64,000 nucleotides of DNA, from contig NZ_RKME01000016.1 of NCBI RefSeq assembly GCF_003797825.1, forward strand, positions 57,653-121,652. Direction: 5' to 3'. This document shows positions 58,083 through 64,000 of the stretch, one piece after another (positions within the stretch are counted from its first letter, which is position 1; every line of letters starts with the position of its first letter). The stretch is from Gordonia sp. OPL2. GTDB lineage: Bacteria > Actinomycetota > Actinomycetes > Mycobacteriales > Mycobacteriaceae. The notes under the pieces are model-generated. The model searched no databases, was not told the DNA's origin, and saw only the letters and a list, made by a program, of their open reading frames with translations. The position numbers were made by a program, and so were the translations under genes.

Positions 58083-61000
58083 TCACGCTCCTTCCGGGTC
58101 GGGTGGGGTTGTCGGGGAGTGGTCGGTTGCCGTCGGCGCGACGAAGGTTGCCGTCGGCGGATTGCTGGTTGCCGTGGGCGGGGGTGTGGTGCGGGTGAGG
58201 AGTTCGGCGAGATGCAGCCCGCGTGCCGATATCGCGTCGTCGGTCGCGGTGAGATGGTCGACGGACATCGCGCAACTGAACCCGTCGGTGATGACCGGTC
58301 GATCCGGGGTGGCGCGCAACGCGGGGCCGAGCGCGTTCTCCGAGACGGCGACGCTCACCTCGTAGTGGCCACGTTCGAACCCGAAGTTGCCTGCCACACC
58401 GCAGCATCCGTCGGCGGTGTGCACCTCGACGCCGAGCGCCGACAGTGCCGCCGCGCCGGTGCGGGCGCCGAACACGGCGTACTCGTGGCAGTGGGTCTGC
58501 ACGGTGACCGCCTCGGGCAGATTCTCGGGCCTCCACCCCCGCTCGAGGAGCCGGGGGAGGTAGTCGGCGAAGCTGTGGACCCGCGCGGCGACTCGACGGG
58601 CGGCCGGCGTGTGCACGAGTTCGGGCAGGTCCTTGCGGAGGGCAGCGGCGCAGCTGGGTTCGGGAACCACGATCGGCCGGTCGGTGCCGTCGTCGAGGTT
58701 CTGGGCCGTCCGCGACAACACCTTTCGGGCGTGCGTGAGCTGTCCGGTGGAGATCCAGGTGAGGCCGCAGCAGTTGTCGGCGGAACAGCCGACGGTGTCG
58801 CCGGTCGCAGAGAGCACCTCGGCTGCTGCCGAGGCGACCTGGGGCCGGAAGGCGCGGGTGAACGAGTCGATGAACAGCACGACGTCGGAGGTCGCCGAGA
58901 GCGGTGCGAGGTTCCGAAGGTGTGCGCGACGTGCCTTGCGCGCGGCGAACCGGGGCATGCTGCGTCGCGGGTCGAGCCCGCCCGCACGCGCCGCGACGCG
59001 TCGGAGTGGACTTCCCAACGCGGCGTTGATGACCGGCGCGAGCACGCCTGCGGCGCCGAGCCAGGCGGGCATCCAGCCGAGGGAGTAGTGCGACAGTGGT
59101 CGTGCGCGCCCCTGATAGTGGTGGTGCAGGAACTCCGACTTGTAGGTGGCCATGTCGACGCCGGTCGGGCAGTCGGTGGAGCAGGCCTTGCAGGACAGGC
59201 ACAGCTCCAGTGCGTCGGCGACATCGTCGGAGCGCCAGCCGGTCTCGACATCGGGCGCGGTGCGGACCATCTCCTGCAGCACGCGTGCGCGTCCGCGGGT
59301 GGAGTCCTTCTCGTCGCGGGTGGCGCGGTAGCTGGGACACATCACGCCGCCGGACGTCGCGCGGCAGCGCCCGACCCCGATACACCCCTGGACGGCGTGC
59401 ACGAACGGGTCGAGGGAGGTCTGGTCGGTGTGCGCGCCGTCGGTGACCTGGGCGATCTCCAGAAAGCCGCCCCGGAAATCCGCCCGCTGGGAGGCGGCCG
59501 TCGACATATCGTCATCGGCGCGCGTGCCGGGGGCGCTCTTGCGGGACGCATGTGCGGGGGCCGCGTCGTGGGCGGGTGCGCCGAGGTGGAACATGGTCGG
59601 CCAGTGCCGGTCCGGAACACCGGCGAGGGCCAGGTCGTCGGTGATCGGTGACGGGTCGACGATGGAGCCGGGATTGAGGGTGCCCTGCGGATCCCAGATG
59701 TGCTTGAACTCGGCGAACGCACCCAACATCGCTGGGGAGTACATCACCGGCAACAACGCCGATCGCGCCCTGCCGTCACCGTGCTCACCCGACAGCGACC
59801 CACCGTGCTCGACGACGAGTCGGGCGGCGTCCGCACAGAACCGGTCCATCACCGCACGTCCCTCGGGGGTGCGCAGGTCGAAGGTGATCCGGACGTGCAT
59901 GCAGCCGGCGCCGAAGTGGCCGTACATCACACCGGTCAGTCCATGCTGATCGAGCAGCCGGGTGAAGTCGTCGAGATAGTCCGCAAGCCGTTCGGGCGCG
60001 ACGGCGGCATCCTCCCAGCCGGGCCAGGATTCGTAGTCGTTGCCGATGCTGTCGTCGTCGGGATCGGCTAGGCGCGACGACAGTCCGGCGCCGTCCTCGC
60101 GGACGCGCCAGAGGGCCTTGCGTGCCACCGGGTCGGGAACCGTGGTCGCCGCGACCATCCGGCCGCGTGCGCGGAGGTCGTCGAGGAGGCGCTTTGCCGT
60201 CGCCTCGACGTCGGTCTCGGATCGTGTTGCGGCACTGTGCTCGTCGAGGTCGATGAACAGCCAACCGGTGCAGTCGGTGTCGTCGACGCCGGGGAGTGCC
60301 GAGATGGTGTCGCGGCCTCGACGGGCGGCCATGGTGGCGACGATCTTGCGATCGATGCCCTCCACCGCCGACGGCGCGTATGGAAGTATCGCGGTGACGT
60401 CGCGGGCGGCGTCGATGACCGTTGGGTATCCCACGCAGATGAGCAGTGGCGAGGTGGCGACGGGCACGAGCCGCACCCGCGCGGCGACCACGATCGCACA
60501 GGTGCCCTCGCTGCCGACGAGTGCGCGGGCCACGTCGAAACCGTTCTCCGGCAACATCTTGGCGAGATGATAGCCCGAGACCTGGCGCGGGATGGTCTCG
60601 AGATCGGTGCGCAGGATCGCCATGTGTCGCGACGTCAGATCGCGGAGGCGCTCGGTGAGTTCGGCAGCCCGGGTCATGGCGTCGCGGTCCGATTCGTCGG
60701 TGGCCCTGATGCCGTGGCGGGTGGCGGTCAGCCGCAGTCCTTCGGAGGTGACCAGAAACAGTTCCTCGACGTGGTCTGTCGTACGGCCATGTCGGACAGA
60801 GTGATTGCCGCACGCATCGTTGCCGATCGCGCCGCCGAGCGAGGCGCGTGACGCCGACGACGGGTCGGGTGCAAAGGTGAGCCGCCCGTCGGTTGCCGTG
60901 CGGGCCTGTGCGGCGAGCGTTGTCAGTACGATGCCGCTCTCGGCGACCGCCGTCGACGTCTCCGCGTCGATCGAGCGGACACGATTCATGTACCGGGACA

Positions 61001-61283
61001 GATCGATGACGACACCGGGGCCGATCGCGTTGCCGCCCATCGAGGTTCCACCGCCCCGCGCGATCAGCGGGATCGCACGGGCGTGGCAGAGGGCTGCGGT
61101 ACGGGCGACGTCGTCGTCGGATCGGGGGAACACCACCGCGAGGGGGCGGACACGGTAATTGGAGGCGTCGTAGGAATACTCGGCGAGCCGGCGCGTGGAC
61201 GTGTCCGCCTCGACGCCGAGGGCCGAGAGCGCTGCTGCGACGTCGAGGTCGGGTGACAATCCGGTCAGGCTGACATGTGTCAT
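58083..61283 (-). CDS. FAD-linked oxidase fused to Fe-S (GlcD-GlcF/Dld-like) oxidoreductase
   Basis: A 1066-residue membrane-associated dehydrogenase type. The N-terminal FAD-binding PCMH domain has ARGGGTSMGGNAIGPGVVID and GNHSVRHGRTTDHVEEL. The C-terminal FAD-oxidase domain follows, with GEHGDGRAR. The second half holds 4Fe-4S sites (GVMCPSYRATRDEKDSTRGR and CLSCKACSTDCPTGVDM) and two CCG domains (SADNCCGLTW and TADGCCGVAG). Members oxidise 2-hydroxyacids such as D-lactate or 2-hydroxyglutarate and pass electrons to quinone. Its place between transaminase and ALDH genes suggests oxidation of a hydroxy-acid intermediate of the island's substrate. Confidence 0.93.
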   Translation of the reverse strand: MTHVSLTGLSPDLDVAAALSALGVEADTSTRRLAEYSYDASNYRVRPLAVVFPRSDDDVARTAALCHARAIPLIARGGGTSMGGNAIGPGVVIDLSRYMNRVRSIDAETSTAVAESGIVLTTLAAQARTATDGRLTFAPDPSSASRASLGGAIGNDACGNHSVRHGRTTDHVEELFLVTSEGLRLTATRHGIRATDESDRDAMTRAAELTERLRDLTSRHMAILRTDLETIPRQVSGYHLAKMLPENGFDVARALVGSEGTCAIVVAARVRLVPVATSPLLICVGYPTVIDAARDVTAILPYAPSAVEGIDRKIVATMAARRGRDTISALPGVDDTDCTGWLFIDLDEHSAATRSETDVEATAKRLLDDLRARGRMVAATTVPDPVARKALWRVREDGAGLSSRLADPDDDSIGNDYESWPGWEDAAVAPERLADYLDDFTRLLDQHGLTGVMYGHFGAGCMHVRITFDLRTPEGRAVMDRFCADAARLVVEHGGSLSGEHGDGRARSALLPVMYSPAMLGAFAEFKHIWDPQGTLNPGSIVDPSPITDDLALAGVPDRHWPTMFHLGAPAHDAAPAHASRKSAPGTRADDDMSTAASQRADFRGGFLEIAQVTDGAHTDQTSLDPFVHAVQGCIGVGRCRATSGGVMCPSYRATRDEKDSTRGRARVLQEMVRTAPDVETGWRSDDVADALELCLSCKACSTDCPTGVDMATYKSEFLHHHYQGRARPLSHYSLGWMPAWLGAAGVLAPVINAALGSPLRRVAARAGGLDPRRSMPRFAARKARRAHLRNLAPLSATSDVVLFIDSFTRAFRPQVASAAAEVLSATGDTVGCSADNCCGLTWISTGQLTHARKVLSRTAQNLDDGTDRPIVVPEPSCAAALRKDLPELVHTPAARRVAARVHSFADYLPRLLERGWRPENLPEAVTVQTHCHEYAVFGARTGAAALSALGVEVHTADGCCGVAGNFGFERGHYEVSVAVSENALGPALRATPDRPVITDGFSCAMSVDHLTATDDAISARGLHLAELLTRTTPPPTATSNPPTATFVAPTATDHSPTTPPDPEGA

Positions 61284-62605
61284 CTCTGTCCGAGGGTATC
61301 GCCTGAGAACACATCGGTCAGGGTCGCGGCGAAACGCTCGAGTCCCTGGGCGATCTCGTCCTCGGTGACGACCAGTGCGGGGATGAGTCGCACGACGTTG
61401 CCGGCGGGACCACAGGTCAGCGTCAGCAGGCCGTGTCGCGTGGTGGCCTGCTGAACGGCTGCGGCCGCTGCGGCGTCGGGAACCGGCGTGGCGCCGTCTC
61501 CGCTGGTCACGAACTCGATGCCGGCCATGAGGCCGAGGCCGCGGACATCGCCGATCGCATCGAACCGGCCGGCGATGTCCTGCAGCCCGGACAGCAGTTG
61601 CTCACCCCGGACGCGGGCGTTCTCGACCAGATTCTCGTCGGCGATGACGTCGATCGTCGCCACCGCGGCCGCTGCGGCGACGGCATTGCCGCCGTAGGTG
61701 CCGCCCTGGGATCCGGGCCAGGCCTTGCTCATGAGGTCGGTCGATGCGGCGATCGCCGAGATCGGGAAGCCCGAGGCGAGGCCTTTGGCGGTGATGATGA
61801 TGTCCGGAGTGAGATCTGCGGCGTGCTGGTGTCCCCAGAACTTGCCGGTACGGCCGAATCCGGCCTGCACCTCGTCGAGGATGAAGACGATGCCGTGGCG
61901 GTCCGCGCGCTCACGCAGACCTTGCAGGAACCGCGGCGGGGTGGGGAGGTAACCGCCGTCGCCGAGGACGGGCTCGATGAGGAAGGCTGCGGTGTCGTTG
62001 GGGGCGACCCGCGACTGCAGCAGGTAGTCGAGCTCACGCAGGGCGAAGTCGACGGCCGCGTCGGTCGACCATCCGTAGCGGTAGGCGTACGGGAACGGCG
62101 ACATGTGCACGCCCGACATGAGCGGTGAGAAACCGGCGGAGAAGCGGGTGCCCGCGGTGGTGAGGCTGGCCGCGGCGACCGTGCGGCCGTGGAAACCGCC
62201 TTGGAACACGATGATGTTGGGGCGGGCGGTCGCCATGCGTGCGAGGCGGATCGCGGCCTCGACGGCTTCGGAGCCGGAGTTGGCGTAGAACACCGAGTCG
62301 AGACCGAGTGGCAGGACGTGGCCGAGTTTCTCGGTCAGTTCGAGCAGTGGCTGATGCATCACCGTCGTGTACTGCGCGTGGATGATCTTGGTGCACTGCT
62401 CCTGCGCGGCCGCAACGACTCGCGGATGGCAGTGACCGGTGCTGGTGACGCCGATGCCGGTGGTGAAGTCGAGGTAGTCGTTGCCGTCGGTGCCATGGAT
62501 CCACGAGCCGGACGCATGGTCGACGACGACGGGTGTGGCCTGTTTGAGCGCGGGGCTCAGGGTCGCGGTCTGGGCGGTGCGAATGGAGTCGGTGGTGACG
62601 GTCAT
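61280..62605 (-). CDS. Class III aminotransferase (4-aminobutyrate/diaminobutyrate transaminase-like)
   Basis: A 441-residue PLP enzyme: FTTGIGVTSTGHCHPRVV, YANSGSEAVEAAIRLAR, FQGGFHGRTVAAASLT, FIEPVLGDGGY-like LIEPVLGDGGYLPTP, FILDEVQAGFGRTGKFWG and ITAKGLASGFPISAI with the PLP lysine. It is GabT-like; DABA transaminase (DoeD) belongs to the same class. It is first in the six-gene operon, and an ATTGTCAACAAT palindrome lies 27 bases upstream of its ATG. Its stop overlaps the next start by four bases. Confidence 0.92.
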   Translation of the reverse strand: MTVTTDSIRTAQTATLSPALKQATPVVVDHASGSWIHGTDGNDYLDFTTGIGVTSTGHCHPRVVAAAQEQCTKIIHAQYTTVMHQPLLELTEKLGHVLPLGLDSVFYANSGSEAVEAAIRLARMATARPNIIVFQGGFHGRTVAAASLTTAGTRFSAGFSPLMSGVHMSPFPYAYRYGWSTDAAVDFALRELDYLLQSRVAPNDTAAFLIEPVLGDGGYLPTPPRFLQGLRERADRHGIVFILDEVQAGFGRTGKFWGHQHAADLTPDIIITAKGLASGFPISAIAASTDLMSKAWPGSQGGTYGGNAVAAAAAVATIDVIADENLVENARVRGEQLLSGLQDIAGRFDAIGDVRGLGLMAGIEFVTSGDGATPVPDAAAAAAVQQATTRHGLLTLTCGPAGNVVRLIPALVVTEDEIAQGLERFAATLTDVFSGDTLGQR

Positions 62606-62632
62606 GGGTACACCGTGACGGTCGATCGTCGG

Positions 62633-62644
62633 ATTGTCAACAAT
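62633..62644. promoter_or_regulatory. Palindromic operator ATTGTCAACAAT (site C of shared motif)
   Basis: The identical core of the 48195 palindrome, placed 27 bases before the class III aminotransferase ATG. It likely controls the whole operon down to 52.7 kb. Confidence 0.75.
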
Positions 62645-62681
62645 TGGACATCATCGGTGGTGAGAGCGGGGTTCTGCTGTC

Positions 62682-63128
62682 TCACGACGTCTGTTCGAGA
62701 GCTGCTCCGAGTGCACGGAGAGCGGCGAGGGCGTCGGACCATGCGTCGGGCGTCATCCGGTCGCCGATCCGCTGGGCGGCGGCCTGGTGAGCAGGGTTGA
62801 TCCGGCGGACCGCCGCGATCCCGGACTCGGTGGCGACGACCAGTTTGGCGCGCCGATGGTGCGGGTTGTCGCGGAACTCCAGGAGCCCGTCGTCGGCCAG
62901 TAGGTCGGCGGTGCGCTGCACGCTCTGGCGGGTGATGCCCATGGCCCGGGCGATGTCGGACACGGTGAGAGGACGTTGCAGGACCGCGCCCAGGACCTGC
63001 CACCGCGTGGCGGTCAGGCCGGCCGGGCGTGCCAGTTCCTCCGCGAGGGCGAGGAACTGGCCGTTCAGGCGGAAGACGGTGAGTGCGGTGTCCGACAACA
63101 GGGTCTGTGGGTCGGGGGTTTCGGTCAC
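62682..63128 (-). CDS. MarR family transcriptional regulator
   Basis: A 148-residue winged-helix protein: LNGQFLALAEELARPAGLTATRWQVLGAVL, VSDIARAMGITRQSVQRTADLLADDG and the wing FRDNPHHRRAKLVVATESG. The GTG at 63128 overlaps the upstream DJ-1 stop (GTGA). It probably represses its own two-gene operon through the twin palindromes upstream of the DJ-1 gene. Confidence 0.92.
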   Translation of the reverse strand: MTETPDPQTLLSDTALTVFRLNGQFLALAEELARPAGLTATRWQVLGAVLQRPLTVSDIARAMGITRQSVQRTADLLADDGLLEFRDNPHHRRAKLVVATESGIAAVRRINPAHQAAAQRIGDRMTPDAWSDALAALRALGAALEQTS

Positions 63129-63730
63129 TGCTGGTCCGTCAGCGCGTAGAAGCCGCTGGGGTCCTGCTGCCCGTAGAGCTGGTACCAGGCGTCCAGGACG
63201 GCCGGTGTGTAGACGCCGAGCAGGGCGAACACCTCGCGGGCGAACTCGACGGGGGCGACGGCGGCCGCGGTGATCACCCCGCGATCGGTGACGGCGGGGG
63301 CGTCGACGTAGTGTGCGGCGCCCGCGTACCCGGTGGGCTCGAGTTGCTCGCGCGCATTGCTCGTGTGCCGGCGATCGTCGAGGAGCCCGCTGCGGGCGAG
63401 ACCGACTGTGGCGCCGCATATCCCGGCAACCGGGACGTCGGCGTCGGCCCAGTGTCGGGCGGCGTCGACGAACTCGTCGTTGGCGTCCCAGCTCTGTGCG
63501 CCCGGCAGGACGAGCATGGCGCTGTCGTCGGGTGCGACGTCGTCGAGGGTGATGTCGGGAACCATCGTGACGCCTCCGATGGTGCGGATCGGTTCGGTCG
63601 ACGCTCCGACCGTGACGATGCGGAATGAACCCGGATCGCGCTGATAGTCGGGATTGTTGACGCCGGCGGCGACGTAGCCGAACTCCCAGTCGGCGAGGGC
63701 GGGGTAGATGCCGAGGTGGATGGTCTTCAT
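63125..63730 (-). CDS. DJ-1/PfpI family protein
   Basis: A 201-residue class I glutamine-amidotransferase-like fold: MKTIHLGIYPALADWEFGYV, SAMLVLPGAQSWD and the nucleophile elbow VAGICGATVGLARSGLLDDR with the reactive Cys. The AICGA-type elbow and GLLDDRRHTSN are common in actinobacterial DJ-1 proteins annotated as glutamine amidotransferase-like; substrates are unknown (possibly glyoxal or redox stress). ATG 63730 has AGGGAG eight bases upstream. It is coupled to the MarR gene. Confidence 0.88.
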   Translation of the reverse strand: MKTIHLGIYPALADWEFGYVAAGVNNPDYQRDPGSFRIVTVGASTEPIRTIGGVTMVPDITLDDVAPDDSAMLVLPGAQSWDANDEFVDAARHWADADVPVAGICGATVGLARSGLLDDRRHTSNAREQLEPTGYAGAAHYVDAPAVTDRGVITAAAVAPVEFAREVFALLGVYTPAVLDAWYQLYGQQDPSGFYALTDQQ

Positions 63731-63755
63731 GTCGATCACTCCCTTGATCTGGCGA

Positions 63756-63792
63756 TGACAGCATCCTGTCATAGTTGACAGGGTGCTGTCAA
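63756..63792. promoter_or_regulatory. Twin MarR-type operators
   Basis: TGACAG-CATC-CTGTCA (63756-63771) and TTGACAG-GGTG-CTGTCAA (63775-63792) are both perfect palindromes with four-base spacers. Their centres are 20 bases apart, about two helical turns, so two dimers can bind the same face. They lie 26 bases upstream of the DJ-1 gene start. Confidence 0.8.
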
Positions 63793-63838
63793 TTGTCGAT
63801 TCGGTCGTCGAGAGGGGGGACCCAGCGGGCGAAAAGAA

Positions 63839-63937
63839 GGACACGGTCGGCGAGGGCGGGCACGGTCAGCGAAATTTTGGACACGGTCAGCGAAATCCTG
63901 GACACGGTCGGCGAAATTTTGGACACGGTCGGCGAGG
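63839..63937. repeat. 21-base tandem repeat, GGACACGGTCAGCGAAATTTT
   Basis: Five units start at 63839, 63858, 63879, 63900 and 63921; the first is 19 bases and the rest 21. The sequence then passes into GGCGAC and GGGCGAG triplet/hexamer runs to the window edge. The minus strand stays open through all of it, so it could be the 3' end of a gene beyond the edge, but no folded protein is visible. Confidence 0.75.
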
Positions 63938-64000
63938 GCAAGGGTGACGGCGACGGCGACGGCGAGGACGCGGGCACGGGCAAGGGCGAGGGCGAGGGCG

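Noticed and set aside
63789..63983. 64-codon minus-strand frame as a real gene
   Set aside because: It consists of the 21-base repeat and simple triplets plus a short unlike tail. Without sequence beyond the edge it cannot be called a gene.

Overview
The window comes from a high-GC actinobacterium of the mycolic-acid-bearing group; a Gordonia-like organism fits best. The signs are frequent GTG/TTG starts, many 1-4 base ATGA/GTGA gene overlaps, deazaflavin (F420) enzyme families (Ddn-like and PPOX-like), a mycothiol-linked nitroreductase homologue of Rv2466c, SigK, a GH15 trehalase, and ClpB behind HspR-type HAIR boxes. I saw no tRNA, rRNA, CRISPR array, insertion sequence or prophage. Taxonomy is inferred, not proven.

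Layout. 1-3.9 kb: an edge-truncated DHA2 efflux pump divergent from its TetR regulator, an ArsR/AHSA1 pair with a perfect operator, a secreted cupin and a DUF1345 membrane protein. 3.9-12.6 kb: an envelope-type locus with a cytochrome b/molybdopterin oxidoreductase, methyltransferase, CofC-like and family-2 glycosyltransferases, a polytopic membrane protein, a two-component system, an epimerase and an MTA-phosphorylase-like enzyme. 12.7-18.8 kb: single regulators and enzymes (MmyB-type regulator, zinc alcohol dehydrogenase, cupin, nitroreductase-like DsbA protein, TetR, carboxylesterase lipoprotein). 19.1-21.5 kb: a secreted, disordered protein ending in a Tox-REase-5-like nuclease domain, followed by an Imm52-like immunity gene and a strong terminator. 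21.7-36.2 kb: housekeeping and stress genes (acyl-CoA synthetase-like, Ddn-like, ClpB, DinB, DhaK-DhaL, SigK, trehalase, MerR, Tag, maleate-isomerase-like enzyme, PPOX protein) and a frameshifted membrane gene.

36.5-44.9 kb: a complete kdp operon (small membrane ORF, kdpF, kdpA, kdpB, kdpC, kdpD, kdpE). The 5' end of kdpB has been invaded by a dispersed repeat that also occurs near 55.2 kb. 45.0-47.3 kb: a PadR-DUF1048-ABC drug-export operon with a nested palindromic operator.

47.4-62.6 kb: a catabolic island with an Asp/Glu-racemase-like enzyme, amidase, DUF3830 protein, FadR-type regulator and MHS transporter, facing a six-gene operon (class III aminotransferase, FAD/Fe-S oxidase, aldehyde dehydrogenase, ectoine-hydrolase-like M24 enzyme, class I/II aminotransferase, M20 deacylase). 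The palindrome ATTGT-N2-ACAAT lies upstream of the racemase/amidase pair, of the class III aminotransferase, and also of the distant racemase paralogue at 34.5 kb. This suggests one regulon for uptake and breakdown of a cyclic or acylated amino acid, with ectoine the leading candidate. The window closes with a MarR/DJ-1 pair under twin palindromes and a 21-bp tandem repeat.
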